From assembly GCA_021824575.1 (NCBI GenBank), contig JAKAKJ010000021.1, positions 1 through 64,000 of the forward strand: a DNA stretch of 64,000 nt, given 5' to 3'. This document shows positions 1 through 9,374 of this stretch, in pieces. Made by a program: the position numbers and the translations under genes. Numbering within the stretch: the first letter of the stretch is position 1; each line of letters begins with the position of its first letter. This DNA comes from Chloroflexota bacterium (GTDB taxonomy: Bacteria; Chloroflexota; Anaerolineae; Anaerolineales; Villigracilaceae). The notes beneath the pieces are model-generated. The model was not told the origin of the DNA, searched no databases, and saw nothing but the letters and a program-made list of their open reading frames with translations.

Positions 1-1
1 C

Positions 2-124
2 TGGCGCAAGTTACATCTGGGGGCCAATCCAGAGAGCGGAGAAATCCAGGCTGTGCTCTTGACGGAAAACAGCCTCAGCGATGACGAAGTTGTGAAATCG
101 TTGTTGGAACAGATCGAACAGTAG
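2..124 (+). pseudogene. C-truncated IS5-type DDE transposase fragment, cut by the window start
   Basis: The second reading frame is open from the window edge to a TAG at 122-124 and encodes about 40 residues beginning WRKLHLGANPESGEI. The WRKLHLG motif followed by GEI, a T, then DD and LLEQIE matches the middle of the DDE domain of IS5-family transposases. In full-length members the catalytic domain continues well beyond this point with further Asp/Glu-containing blocks. Here it stops directly after the LLEQIE helix, so the gene looks truncated by a premature stop or deletion. The upstream part lies outside the window. No terminal inverted repeat is visible downstream. It could also be the end of an unusually short variant. 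Confidence 0.6.
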
Positions 125-190
125 TATCTTTATTGGTCTATGGGGTAACAAGAGGCAGCAGGGGCGAAATGGCTGGGAATACCTCACATT

Positions 191-241
191 GGGCTCAATA
201 ACTAATAGATAGGCTCAATATATATTTTACTGGGCTCAATA
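191..241 (+). repeat. Three phased direct repeats (RGGCTCAATA)
   Basis: The decamer GGGCTCAATA occurs at 191-200 and 232-241, and AGGCTCAATA at 211-220. Start-to-start distances are 20 and 21 bases, close to two helical turns, so all three copies would face the same side of the DNA. The array ends 28 bases before the -35 element of the promoter that precedes the recombinase gene. This arrangement fits a cooperative regulator-binding site. An iteron-like role is less likely because no replication gene is visible. Confidence 0.5.
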
Positions 242-269
242 TATCTTAAAACCTACAGCAGGGGAGAGC

Positions 270-297
270 TTGACAAGTAACGAATTTCTCTTATAAT
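270..297 (+). promoter_or_regulatory. Consensus sigma70-type promoter upstream of the tyrosine recombinase
   Basis: TTGACA at 270-275 and TATAAT at 292-297 are perfect consensus hexamers with a 16-base spacer. Transcription would start near 304, giving a leader of about 64 bases to the ATG at 368. A second TATAAT at 357-362 sits 5 bases before the ATG and could give a nearly leaderless transcript. Confidence 0.65.
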
Positions 298-367
298 CCT
301 ATTGATTAGGATAAGTATTATTATCAAAAGCATACTGTAAACTGGAAAGCCCTTTGTATAATCCGAT

Positions 368-1360
368 ATGACCACCATCCGCGAAACTATTTTGAATTAT
401 CTTGAAACTGTACAACTTGCGCGCAGTCAGCACACGGCACGCACGTATACAAACGCACTCAATATTTTCCAACAGGTCTTGCGGAAACACAAACTTGATC
501 CAGATGACTCCCCTGTTGAATCGCTCAAAGAGGATGCCATTGCCTGGTTTGCCGCATATCTGAAAGATTACTCACCCGCCTCTGAGCAAGTCTATTTGCA
601 AGCTGCCACAGGCTTCTACGAGTTCCTCGCCGCTGGACAATTGGCTGATATCAACTTGCCGCGTATTCGCTTGCTGATACGCCAGCGCGCGCGTCGTCCC
701 GGAATCCGCCTGCCGCAATTTCCTGCAAATGAAATTGAACGCGTGCTGGATTTTGTGAGCGATCCTTCTTCGATGCCTGCCAATGATGAGACGGAACACC
801 TACGCGCAATGCGTGACCGCGCCTTTTTACTTACTTTGGCGGATACCGGCTTGCGCGTTCACGAAGCCTGCAAACTTCGACGCGGCGACATTGACTGGAA
901 TGAAGGCCGGGCGGTCGTCATTGGGAAAGGCGATAAACAAGCCGTTGTCCGGTTCTCGACGCGTTCGATGAAAGCACTCAAGGATTATTTGTCGGTCCGG
1001 GCCGTGTTGGATGGCGGCTCAGGCAAACCGCTACCGTCCCTGCCCCTCTTTGCCCGTCACGATAAAGGTGCGGGGAAAAAGATAAAACCAATTACTACAG
1101 CAACAGGTCGTAACATTGTCAGCGAGCGTGTCAAACAGGCTTTGGGCGATGAAGCTGAAGGTCGTATCACTCCCCATTCATTCAGGCATTATTTTGTCAC
1201 CACCGTTTTGCGCGGATCGGGAAATCTCAAATTGGCGCAGGAATTAGCGCGCCACGCGAATATTCAAGTCACACAGCGATACGCACACTTATCGGATGAT
1301 GAATTGGATAAAGGGTATTACGAAATCTTCGAACAGGATAAAACAAAAGATAAAGACTGA
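368..1360 (+). CDS. Tyrosine recombinase / phage-type integrase (XerC/D-like)
   Basis: This 330-residue protein catalyses site-specific DNA strand exchange through a tyrosine nucleophile. The N-terminal SAM-like core-binding domain covers about residues 1-100. The catalytic domain shows the full set of active residues: R163 in TGLRVHEA, K187 in GKGDK, H270-x-x-R273 in HSFRH, H296 in LARHANI and Y305 in TQRYAHL. Length fits Xer/integrase proteins. No Shine-Dalgarno is visible and a TATAAT at 357-362 lies just before the ATG. The adjacent transposase fragment suggests a mobile-element edge, but no attachment site could be defined. A housekeeping XerC/D role cannot be excluded because dif lies outside the view. 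Confidence 0.88.
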   Translation: MTTIRETILNYLETVQLARSQHTARTYTNALNIFQQVLRKHKLDPDDSPVESLKEDAIAWFAAYLKDYSPASEQVYLQAATGFYEFLAAGQLADINLPRIRLLIRQRARRPGIRLPQFPANEIERVLDFVSDPSSMPANDETEHLRAMRDRAFLLTLADTGLRVHEACKLRRGDIDWNEGRAVVIGKGDKQAVVRFSTRSMKALKDYLSVRAVLDGGSGKPLPSLPLFARHDKGAGKKIKPITTATGRNIVSERVKQALGDEAEGRITPHSFRHYFVTTVLRGSGNLKLAQELARHANIQVTQRYAHLSDDELDKGYYEIFEQDKTKDKD

Positions 1361-1414
1361 TCAAAAAATCGGCTTTTACACGAACATCCCCTGCCCTGCC
1401 GTTAAAGGCAGCCC

Positions 1415-2404
1415 TCAGGGTTTATCCTGTGCACTTACCAAAGGAACTTCAATCTCTTTCAATAGTTTTTGCATAATCCCAGCGGTCGTCTCGCCGCTGA
1501 ACGCAATCTCGGGGTTCGCAATCATTCGATGAGCCAGGCAAGGCACTGCCACCCGCTTGACATCGTCGGGGATCACAAAATCGCGCCCATGTAAAGCTGC
1601 ATAAGCTTGAGCCGTACGGAACAGCGCCAGTGTGCCCCGCGGGCTTGCGCCCAATGTCAGCGCTGGATGATTTCGCGTGGATTGGATCAGGTTAAGAATA
1701 TACCGGCGCATGCTTTCGGCTACATACACGCGTCGAATTTGATCCTGAAGTTCAGATAATCGCTTTCCATCCGCGGTTTGCGACAATGAATTAATCGGGT
1801 GCGCCATCTGCTGCATCTGCATCATCGCATCCTCGTTGGCAAAATCCGGGTATCCAATACTTAATCGCAAAAGAAAACGATCAAGTTGAGCTTCAGGGAG
1901 CGGAAATGTGCCTTCGAACTCGATTGGATTTTGAGTCGCCAGCACGATAAAGGGTTTCGGCAAAGGGTAGCTTATTCCATCAACTGTCACCTGGCCTTCG
2001 CCCATGGCCTCCAGTAAAGCGCTTTGCGTGCGCGGCGTCGCTCGATTGATCTCGTCAGCCAGCAGGATATTGCTGAAAGCGGGGCCGGGCCTGAATTCGA
2101 ATTCCCTGTTTTTCTGGTTGAATACTGAGACGCCGGTAACATCGTTTGGCAGCAGGTCGGGCGTGCACTGCACCCGCTTGAAGTCCAGACCTATGGTGAT
2201 CGCAATTGCGCGCGCCAGCATGGTCTTGCCAATGCCGGGCACATCTTCAATCAATACATGTCCATCGCACAATAGCGCCATCAGGACCAGTTCGATGGTC
2301 GAGCGCTTTCCAACAATCACTTTCTCGACGTTGGTGATCACCGCTTTGGCAAAATCCTGAACTTCGCTGACATTTCTGTCTTTGTTCTTTTCATCCAACA
2401 TCAT
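1415..2404 (-). CDS. MoxR-family AAA+ ATPase
   Basis: MoxR AAA+ ATPases act as chaperones that assemble or activate partner protein complexes, often together with DUF58 and transglutaminase-like neighbours. The protein has a Walker A (GIGKTML after EDVPG), a Walker B (LLADEINRA), the sensor motif ATQNPIE and the arginine-rich lid, with about 329 residues from the chosen start. I place the start at 2404 because an AGGAGG (minus strand, 2421-2416) lies 11 bases upstream. A longer reading to 2509 would run into the preceding gene. It is the last gene of the DUF58-transglutaminase-MoxR trio, 20 bases after the transglutaminase stop, so it is likely co-transcribed with it. Confidence 0.9.
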   Translation of the reverse strand: MMLDEKNKDRNVSEVQDFAKAVITNVEKVIVGKRSTIELVLMALLCDGHVLIEDVPGIGKTMLARAIAITIGLDFKRVQCTPDLLPNDVTGVSVFNQKNREFEFRPGPAFSNILLADEINRATPRTQSALLEAMGEGQVTVDGISYPLPKPFIVLATQNPIEFEGTFPLPEAQLDRFLLRLSIGYPDFANEDAMMQMQQMAHPINSLSQTADGKRLSELQDQIRRVYVAESMRRYILNLIQSTRNHPALTLGASPRGTLALFRTAQAYAALHGRDFVIPDDVKRVAVPCLAHRMIANPEIAFSGETTAGIMQKLLKEIEVPLVSAQDKP

Positions 2405-2424
2405 TCCAGGCCCAGCCTCCTGTT

Positions 2425-4782
2425 CTATTTTGTTCTGGCATAAGCAATAAATGAATTTCGTAATTTCAAAATCAAGAGCAGAAAGAACTGCCATCGCAGT
2501 TTTTTCCACTGGCGTAAAACTCGAGTGTCCATTTGCGGCGGCAGGCGATAATTGACACGCACAACACCCTCAATAATCATGTGGACATCGGTGATCACGC
2601 GCTGCCCAAAGGATGCGTCAACGCCTTCGACAATCAAGCGATTCAAAGAGTTGCCAAAGGCAGCGGAAAATTCATAGGGAGTATCGCTTGAGTCCAAAGG
2701 CACAGACAGGTATTTTCCATAACACCGTATTCGCCGATAAATTTCAGCAGCAGCCATTTGCGCCGAAAGCTGCCGCAGTCGGAAATTGTCAACGAACATC
2801 ACCGCGCAGCCGACGATTCCAGCCAAAGCGAAGCCGGCAGGAAGGAGGAGCCATAACCGGGCCAAGAAAGCAGATCGAGACGGCACAGTGCCAGGCGGGC
2901 CCGGGGTTGTTGCGTTTCCGGCTGCCGCTGTCGCCTCCGATCTTTCCAATGCAGGTCGGGATGCAGTCGGCTCAAATGGAACCCATCCGATGTTTGGAAA
3001 ATATATTTCGACCCACGAATGGGCATCCGCTTCCGTAACGATAAAACGCTTCGAGTTGAGATTATAAGTGCCGGTGGCGTAACCGATTGCGAGACGTGCC
3101 GGAATTCCTGCCGCCCGTGCCAACACAACCATGGACGAAGCATAATAATCGCAATAGCCTTTCTGCAAATCAAAAAGGAAATAATCAACAATATCTTGAT
3201 TCGAGGGTGGAGGAGGCACGTCGAGCGTATATGGAAAAGTGCGTAGATAGCTTTCGATGGCGAACGCCCGGTCAAAGGGTGTGGATTCAGATGCCGTCAA
3301 TTTAATGGCTAATGCTTTGACGCGTTCAGGAACTTCCGCAGGAAGGCCAAGAAAATGCTCCCTCACCCACGCGGGATACGCTTGTCCCGCATTCCGCAAT
3401 GTCTGCTCATCTGCAACCGGGATGAGTGACCAGGCTGCGTAAGGGCCTGAACTTCCAGCCTGAATGCCGAAGAGGTCTCCATCAGATCGCCACGCAGCTT
3501 CGCTCTGGATATTGAAAGCCGTTGGCTCACCGGCGTAATAAACCGTCCTGCCCAAATCTTCCACCGGGCGCACATCCTGTTGGATAAGAACATGATCGGG
3601 CGCGGACACTGTCGGCAAAGACGCGTCGGCCTGATATGTCTGTTGCGTTGTCTCACTTGTGCTCCAGCCGTGGCCCGTATAAACATCGTACGTGAAGCCG
3701 CGCCAATATAACGGCAGTGGTTGTCCGCCCTGTGCGATGGCAGACAGATTGGCAACTGCCACCGTCATTACCACACGCCCCGACAGTTCCGGCCCAGAGT
3801 TGATGAGGCGCTCGCGCGGCAACCCCGGACTGCGCGCCGTTTGAAATATGTCCACAGCGGGTGTCCCGCCGGGAAGGACGCCAAGCGACTCCGCCAGATT
3901 GCCGGGTTGGTTTTGGGCAGGCTTCCTAAGCTCAGATATCCAATCTCTAATTCGTTGGACCGATAGCGATGGCAGAAAATATGCGAGGAAGACGATGGCG
4001 AGCATGGCAAGAAACGCTGCATTGAAAATCTGGCGTCCTTTTTCTGCAGGATAAGCGACAGCTGCCTTAATCCAATTTTGCTGACGCCGTTCGTGTTGAA
4101 CTATTGCAAGGAGCAGTAGCACCGCGCCCAGCATGATGTATAGAACCGCAGTCATGCGCTGACCGTAGGCGAGAATTCCCAGGCTCAATGACAGCCCAGG
4201 CAACACAGCCACCAACGCATTTCTGCGCGCTTCGATCACCCAGCCTGTCCACGCCGATACAATCCATACCGGCGCGTTCCAGAGAAGCGCAGCCGCTACC
4301 GGATCAAAAGCCGGGCGGCCCGACATGATCACAATTGTCCAAGTCTGAACTCGTTTCAGGATAATACCTGCCGAAATAATTAACTCCTGTATCGAACGAA
4401 TCAGCAAACCCGGATCAATTGTTTCATTTTTATGGAGCGATAAGGCATCGAGCAGCAAGCGAATTAGTTCTGCAAATACCGCAATCACCCTCCCAGCCAG
4501 ACCCCCTGGAAAGAGGAGAATATAAAGCAATCCGACTGCGATCACGATCCATGTTGTTTTCAGGGCTGATTGCTGGAGCAAGGCCAATGTCCATCCCAGA
4601 AGCAGGCCGAAGAACAAACTTTGCCAAAGCAAAGCCCAATCGGGCCCTCGAAGCGTGAGCGATATCCCGGCGATGGCAGACGTGAGAAAGATCAGGAGAA
4701 GCCCAAAGACTGCAAGCTTCTCGGGCTTTCGGATTTCTCCAAACAAGCCCGCCAGTCCGAGGCTCAATCTATTCGCTGCCAA
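2425..4782 (-). CDS. TgpA-like membrane transglutaminase-like protein
   Basis: This 785-residue protein has several N-terminal membrane helices (roughly residues 15-260), a large extracytoplasmic part with a transglutaminase-like cysteine protease fold, and another membrane helix near residue 670 before a cytosolic tail. The catalytic triad is visible as Cys544 in KGYCDYYAS, His588 in ADAHSWVE and an acidic residue in the following WVPFEPT block. The family (TgpA/DUF3488) occurs next to MoxR and DUF58 genes and is thought to act on cell-envelope proteins. It overlaps the upstream DUF58 gene by 19 bases, which implies translational coupling. The true substrate cannot be told from the sequence. 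Confidence 0.88.
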   Translation of the reverse strand: MAANRLSLGLAGLFGEIRKPEKLAVFGLLLIFLTSAIAGISLTLRGPDWALLWQSLFFGLLLGWTLALLQQSALKTTWIVIAVGLLYILLFPGGLAGRVIAVFAELIRLLLDALSLHKNETIDPGLLIRSIQELIISAGIILKRVQTWTIVIMSGRPAFDPVAAALLWNAPVWIVSAWTGWVIEARRNALVAVLPGLSLSLGILAYGQRMTAVLYIMLGAVLLLLAIVQHERRQQNWIKAAVAYPAEKGRQIFNAAFLAMLAIVFLAYFLPSLSVQRIRDWISELRKPAQNQPGNLAESLGVLPGGTPAVDIFQTARSPGLPRERLINSGPELSGRVVMTVAVANLSAIAQGGQPLPLYWRGFTYDVYTGHGWSTSETTQQTYQADASLPTVSAPDHVLIQQDVRPVEDLGRTVYYAGEPTAFNIQSEAAWRSDGDLFGIQAGSSGPYAAWSLIPVADEQTLRNAGQAYPAWVREHFLGLPAEVPERVKALAIKLTASESTPFDRAFAIESYLRTFPYTLDVPPPPSNQDIVDYFLFDLQKGYCDYYASSMVVLARAAGIPARLAIGYATGTYNLNSKRFIVTEADAHSWVEIYFPNIGWVPFEPTASRPALERSEATAAAGNATTPGPPGTVPSRSAFLARLWLLLPAGFALAGIVGCAVMFVDNFRLRQLSAQMAAAEIYRRIRCYGKYLSVPLDSSDTPYEFSAAFGNSLNRLIVEGVDASFGQRVITDVHMIIEGVVRVNYRLPPQMDTRVLRQWKKLRWQFFLLLILKLRNSFIAYARTK

Positions 4783-6068
4783 GACGATCTTCCTTGTTCC
4801 ATGTAACGCTGCTGTCTTCCAAGATCAGCCGGCGTTTTTTGCACGCGCCTGCTAGTGGATAAGTAAGCCTCCTTCAGCAGGGTTCCGGGCATCCGCGCAT
4901 ACGGAATCCCAAAATGCGTCAGGACGGCTGTCACTTTATTTTGATCTGTACTACCGCCAAAATCAATGGGGTCAACCAACAGAACCATTACATTTCTCTG
5001 TTGATGCTGCCGCCGGATGCAACCCACCCAAGCCGGATCAGTTGTGGAAGTGATAATGATCCATGTTGCTCTGTGAGTTGGCGGTTTCAATGACACTAAA
5101 GATGTCAGCGAACTTTTGCCTGTCTCGGCCTCGGACAAAGCGCGCAGCAATTGCCAGCGATGAAGCGAGTCGGAGCGCGGCTCCAACCAAACCAACTTTG
5201 GCCCGGCCAGCGCCAAACCCACGCGGCGATACTCCCTAAATCCGCGAGCGGCGAGAGAAGCTGCCAGTACGATGGAAAGCTCAAGCGTGGAATCCTGGCC
5301 GACTCCGGTTTGAGCGGCTTCTTCCAAGTCAACAAAAATCTGCCAATCATCGGATGCTGCAGACTCCAGCTGTCTCACAATCAAGGTGTCATTATGAGCC
5401 GAGGCGGGCCAGTGAATCCGCTTGAGACTATCACCCGGAACATAGTTACGCACGCCTGAGTCGCTGATCTCCCGTTCAATGGCGTGACGTTGCCGCTGGC
5501 GATCCCCTGCCCAGCCACTGGGGGCAATCGTAAGATTTTGCAAAGGCAGTTGAGGCGGCGTAATGAGAATTGTGTTCGAGTGTTGATCGTAAAGGGTCAG
5601 AGTATAAATGCCAAACGGATCGCCGGTTCGGAGACGCGTTGGCCCAAGCGTATAAAGTCCGCGCTTTTTAAAGAGATGAATGGGGTGCCGCCGCCGGGAA
5701 GCCTGCGATCCTACGTCAGAAACCAGACGAACCGGATCAACCAAACGATCCGATTCGTCTGCGATTTCAATCCAAACAACCGGAAACCTGCTCTTATTTT
5801 TCAGCTCGAGCAATTCAGGCACAGAGTCACCCGCGGCTGCCCAGGCCAGATGTATCTTCCGGTTGACGCTCAAACCGCGTTTCAACGAATAAACCCATAA
5901 CGCGGCAAGAAGCCATGCGCCTCCGGAACCGATAAAAAACACAAGCCAGCCGCGATAGCCTGTAAACAAGTACAGCGCGGCGAAAATTACAACCAAAACA
6001 GGCAGCAGCCACGCGTTGAGTTTAATCCCGGCCTTGAAATCAGTTTCCCTGGAGCGCCTGTTGTTCAC
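4764..6068 (-). CDS. DUF58 domain protein
   Basis: A 434-residue protein with two N-terminal membrane helices (about residues 15-62) and a C-terminal DUF58 region that contains the family hallmark NYVPGDSLKRIHWPASA. DUF58 proteins resemble von Willebrand A folds and are nearly always encoded with MoxR ATPases and transglutaminase-like proteins, as here. The start is a GTG at 6068, 3 bases after the stop of the peptide-transporter ATPase gene; an AGGA just upstream serves as ribosome site. The tight spacing ties this trio to the transporter operon upstream, which is not the usual arrangement. Confidence 0.85.
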   Translation of the reverse strand: MNNRRSRETDFKAGIKLNAWLLPVLVVIFAALYLFTGYRGWLVFFIGSGGAWLLAALWVYSLKRGLSVNRKIHLAWAAAGDSVPELLELKNKSRFPVVWIEIADESDRLVDPVRLVSDVGSQASRRRHPIHLFKKRGLYTLGPTRLRTGDPFGIYTLTLYDQHSNTILITPPQLPLQNLTIAPSGWAGDRQRQRHAIEREISDSGVRNYVPGDSLKRIHWPASAHNDTLIVRQLESAASDDWQIFVDLEEAAQTGVGQDSTLELSIVLAASLAARGFREYRRVGLALAGPKLVWLEPRSDSLHRWQLLRALSEAETGKSSLTSLVSLKPPTHRATWIIITSTTDPAWVGCIRRQHQQRNVMVLLVDPIDFGGSTDQNKVTAVLTHFGIPYARMPGTLLKEAYLSTSRRVQKTPADLGRQQRYMEQGRSSWQRID

Positions 6069-6071
6069 ATC

Positions 6072-7097
6072 CTATTTCAAAAGATCTTCCGCATAATGGC
6101 AGGCAACGAAATGCCCCGGGCGGATTTCACGCAGAGTCGGTTCCTCAACCGAACAGTTCGGGCGCGCAATGGGACAGCGCGGGTGGAAGTGGCAGCCCGG
6201 AGGCGGATTGATGGCATTCGGAATCTCGCCAGCCGGCATTGGCTCCGAACGTCGGTGCCGCGGGTCGGGAACCGGAACGGCTTCTAAAAGAGCGCGCGTG
6301 TACGGGTGCGCGGAATGATCATACACTTCCGCCAATTGACCAACTTCACACAGCTTGCCCAAATACATAATGGCAATTCGATCGCAGACATATTTGGCAG
6401 TTGCCAAATCATGCGTGATGAACAAATAAGTGAGATCGAACTCTTCCTTTAGTCGCATCATGAGGTCGAGCAGGAGCGCACGCACCGAAACGTCGGCCAT
6501 CGCAATAGGCTCATCTGCAACAATGAGTTCGGGATGCGTCACCAACGCGCGGGCCAAAACGACCCGCTGCCGCTGTCCCCCTGAAATCTGATGCGGGAAT
6601 AGATCATAAAAAGCTTCAGGCGGATTCATCCCGACCGCGCTCAGGATTTCAAGCACCCGTTCCCGCCGTTCCGCCGGTGATAAATCAGACAGATGAATTT
6701 GAGCAGGATGTTCAATGGCCTGGCCGATGGTCATTCTTGGATTCAAGGACGCCAGCGGGTCTTGAAAAACGATCTGCATGCGCGAACGCATCCGGCGCAT
6801 CTCTTCGGACGACAGGCTCTCGAGGTCAATGCCGTCGAAGATCACGCGTCCCGAAGTCGGATCGAGCAAACGCAGGACCAGCCGTCCAACCGTGGACTTT
6901 CCAGAGCCGCTCTCCCCTGCCAATCCGAATACTTCGCCCTTGCGAATGGAAAAGCTGACGCCATCCACGGCTTTCACAGCCGGGATGTTTCCGTGATTCA
7001 AGAGGCTGGCAAACAAGCCGCCTGAAATCGGAAAGTGCTTGCGTACCTGTTCAACCCGCACCAACTCTTTATCTTCCAAGAGGTTTGATCTAGCCAT
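6072..7097 (-). CDS. Peptide ABC transporter ATP-binding protein (OppF/DppF-like)
   Basis: One of two nucleotide-binding subunits that power di-/oligopeptide uptake. The 341-residue protein has Walker A GESGSGKST, Q-loop, signature SGGQRQR, Walker B VADEPIAMADVS and the switch histidine in FITHDL. It ends with the oligo-HPY region typical of Opp/Dpp ATPases (CHFHPRCPIA). In the Walker B region the usual DEPTSALD is DEPIAMADVS, so the D-loop is altered while the catalytic Glu is kept. It overlaps the end of the DppD-like gene by 8 bases, which indicates coupled translation. Confidence 0.9.
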   Translation of the reverse strand: MARSNLLEDKELVRVEQVRKHFPISGGLFASLLNHGNIPAVKAVDGVSFSIRKGEVFGLAGESGSGKSTVGRLVLRLLDPTSGRVIFDGIDLESLSSEEMRRMRSRMQIVFQDPLASLNPRMTIGQAIEHPAQIHLSDLSPAERRERVLEILSAVGMNPPEAFYDLFPHQISGGQRQRVVLARALVTHPELIVADEPIAMADVSVRALLLDLMMRLKEEFDLTYLFITHDLATAKYVCDRIAIMYLGKLCEVGQLAEVYDHSAHPYTRALLEAVPVPDPRHRRSEPMPAGEIPNAINPPPGCHFHPRCPIARPNCSVEEPTLREIRPGHFVACHYAEDLLK

Positions 7098-8088
7098 TGC
7101 GGGCCTCCTGCTTTACAGCAACATCTCGATACAACCAACAGGAGGCAAGATGATCGTTTTCGACAGCATCAAGACTCGGTTCTTCCACCGAGCAAATGCC
7201 CATTGCAAAAGGACAACGCGGGTGGAACCGGCAGCCTTTGGGAGGGTGCAAAAGACTTGGCGGCGCTCCATCCATCTTATAAAGTTCGCCGCCATCCAGC
7301 TTGATATTGGGCACTGATCGCAACAAACCCTGTGTGTAAGGATGTTTTGGGTCGGCAAAAACATCGCGAACGTCACCGACTTCCACCATCCGGGCTGCAT
7401 ACATGACTGCCACCCGGTCCGCGACTTCAGCGACAACGCCGATGTTATGCGTGATGAGCAAAATGGTTAATCCAAATTCCTTCTGCAATTCTCTGAGAAG
7501 GTCAAGGAACTTTGCCTCGACAATCACATCCAATGAAGTTGTGGGTTCGTCGGCGATAACCAATTTGGCGCGCAATGCCAGCGCCAAAGAGATCATGACG
7601 CGCTGGCGCATCCCGCCCGACATCTGGTGCGGGTATTCGTTCAACCGCTCGCGCCGGATTCCGAGCCGTTCAACCAATTCCTCAGCCCTTGTCCGCGCCG
7701 CGGCCGCGGAAGTCTCCGGCTCGTGCGTGTGAATCGTTTCAGTCAAATGATCAAGAATTTTTTGCACTGGGTTAAGCGATGTCATCGGGTCCTGAAAAAC
7801 CATTCCGATTTCAGCGCCGCGCACATCGGGCATCTCGCGATCCGACAAAGTCATCAAGTCTCGCCCATCGAACCATAATTCGCCATTGGTAATTCGGGCT
7901 GGACCTGTGTGCAGGCGCATCAACGCCTTGCCTAAAGTTGATTTGCCGCAGCCGGATTCACCCACGAGACCAAGAATCTCTCCGCGACGTATATCGAGAG
8001 AAACATTGTCAACTGCCTGCACAGAACCCGCACGCGTGCGATACTCGACAGTTAGATTCCGTATCGAATAAAGAATATCTTCAGTCAT
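7090..8088 (-). CDS. Peptide ABC transporter ATP-binding protein (OppD/DppD-like)
   Basis: Second ATPase subunit of the peptide importer, 332 residues from the chosen start. It shows Walker [10 protein letters not shown], signature SGGMRQR, Walker [11 protein letters not shown], switch histidine LITHN and the C-terminal oligo-HPY zinc-site-like block [11 protein letters not shown]. The start is ATG at 8088, whose first base overlaps the last base of the upstream permease stop codon (TAATG). A longer in-frame reading to 8199 lies inside the permease gene and lacks family similarity. Pairs with the OppF-like subunit encoded next. Confidence 0.9.
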   Translation of the reverse strand: MTEDILYSIRNLTVEYRTRAGSVQAVDNVSLDIRRGEILGLVGESGCGKSTLGKALMRLHTGPARITNGELWFDGRDLMTLSDREMPDVRGAEIGMVFQDPMTSLNPVQKILDHLTETIHTHEPETSAAAARTRAEELVERLGIRRERLNEYPHQMSGGMRQRVMISLALALRAKLVIADEPTTSLDVIVEAKFLDLLRELQKEFGLTILLITHNIGVVAEVADRVAVMYAARMVEVGDVRDVFADPKHPYTQGLLRSVPNIKLDGGELYKMDGAPPSLLHPPKGCRFHPRCPFAMGICSVEEPSLDAVENDHLASCWLYRDVAVKQEARNG

Positions 8089-9371
8089 TAGCGTTCCCTT
8101 AATTTCGGGTTGAAGATTTCCATCAGCCCCTCGCCCATTAACGTAAACGCCAGCACAACCAGCATGATGGCCAGGCCCGGGAATGTGATCATCCACCACG
8201 CTGTCTGGATGAAGCGCTGGCCGCGGGCCACATCAATTCCCCAGTCTGCCAAAGTGGGCGGCAGTCCCAGGCCGAGGAACGAAAGGCCGGCTCCAGTCAG
8301 GATGGCATCCGCCACATTGACCGAAAAGATGATTGCCACTGAAGGGATCACATTCGGAAAAATATACCGGCGCAGAATCTCCAGCTGACGGGCCCCGATG
8401 CTCCGAGCGGCCTCGATGTATACTTCCTCTTTGACAGAAAGGGTCTGCCCGCGCACGATACGATAATAGGTGGGAATATAAAGCACAGAAATGGCGACGA
8501 TAATGTTGAACATGCTCGGTCCCAGCACGGCAGTGATGGCGATGGCCAGGATTAAGCCAGGGAAGGCATACAAGCTGTCCATCAGCAGACTCAGCAGCCG
8601 GTCGAACGTTCCGCCGGCAAATCCGGCAAGTAATCCCAACGGCACGCCCAACAGCAACGATATGATCGAGGAACTGAATCCAATGATGAGGGCAATGCGG
8701 GTCCCCCACAACAGGCGGCTAAAGACATCCTGGCCGATATCGTTGGTACCCATAAGGAATCCGCCAGCAGTTGCTGCCGTTCCGGAAACAGGCGCAGCCT
8801 CCCGCAGGGTCGGAAATTGGGCTTTGACTTTATTGAATTCCGTTGTTTGGACAACGGCCGCTTTGTCTTTTCCATCCACAACAGCCTGCAAAGTTTCTTC
8901 AAGACTTGCATAGCGATCAATGATGGGCCGCAAACGTAGGCCGCCGGGTTGATTCTTGATTACCTCATCAATTTTTTGAGATTCCTCGTTCAGCGCCCCG
9001 GCGGTTGGGAGCCCCTGTTCAACGGCCACAGTTGGGCGGTCGGCGCTTTCGGGCACCGCCAGGTCTTGAAGTTTATTAACCGTCGAGGACTGGGGCACAA
9101 TAAGCACCGGAAGATCCACACTGGCACCCGGCGCCAGAAAACTTGGCCCCACCAAAGCATCGGGAGAATAGGGAGCGAATAATCCAGGGAAAAGCGCTAT
9201 GATGATAAAGACCACCACAGCCACGGTTGATATGGTGACAAACCACCAGTCGGCTCCGTACCAGTGACGGGCTGTCAGGATGCGGCGGACAAAGCCAATC
9301 CTTTTGAGTTCCACCTCCCAAGTGGCGCCTTCGGGAAGGGCCTCGGAAGGTCGTTCTTTAGTTTTTGCCAC
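8088..9371 (-). CDS. Peptide ABC transporter permease (DppC/OppC-like) with a large inserted extracytoplasmic domain
   Basis: The 427-residue protein has the DppC layout: an N-terminal cytosolic segment, a first helix at about residues 42-64, the FAPYSPDA motif, then, after the insertion, MGTNDIGQDVFSRLLWG and the BPD transmembrane core with the EAA loop (EAARSIGA). Normal DppC proteins are about 280-310 residues and pass directly from the APYSP motif to the LGTD-x-x-GRDV motif. Here about 120 extra residues (about 84-203) separate them. The extra part has no evident membrane helix and resembles one lobe of a substrate-binding protein (VAVEQG, SLEETLQAVVDGKDKAAVV). It starts with GTG at 9371, 3 bases after the previous stop. 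Confidence 0.88.
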   Translation of the reverse strand: MAKTKERPSEALPEGATWEVELKRIGFVRRILTARHWYGADWWFVTISTVAVVVFIIIALFPGLFAPYSPDALVGPSFLAPGASVDLPVLIVPQSSTVNKLQDLAVPESADRPTVAVEQGLPTAGALNEESQKIDEVIKNQPGGLRLRPIIDRYASLEETLQAVVDGKDKAAVVQTTEFNKVKAQFPTLREAAPVSGTAATAGGFLMGTNDIGQDVFSRLLWGTRIALIIGFSSSIISLLLGVPLGLLAGFAGGTFDRLLSLLMDSLYAFPGLILAIAITAVLGPSMFNIIVAISVLYIPTYYRIVRGQTLSVKEEVYIEAARSIGARQLEILRRYIFPNVIPSVAIIFSVNVADAILTGAGLSFLGLGLPPTLADWGIDVARGQRFIQTAWWMITFPGLAIMLVVLAFTLMGEGLMEIFNPKLRER

Positions 9372-9374
9372 GGT

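Noticed and set aside
191-241. Direct repeats as a CRISPR array
   Set aside because: Repeat units are only 10 bases, spacing is 10-11 bases, there are three copies, and no cas gene is near.
1396-1411. CTGCC...GGCAG hairpin as terminator after the recombinase
   Set aside because: The stem is only 5 bp and no T-tract follows.
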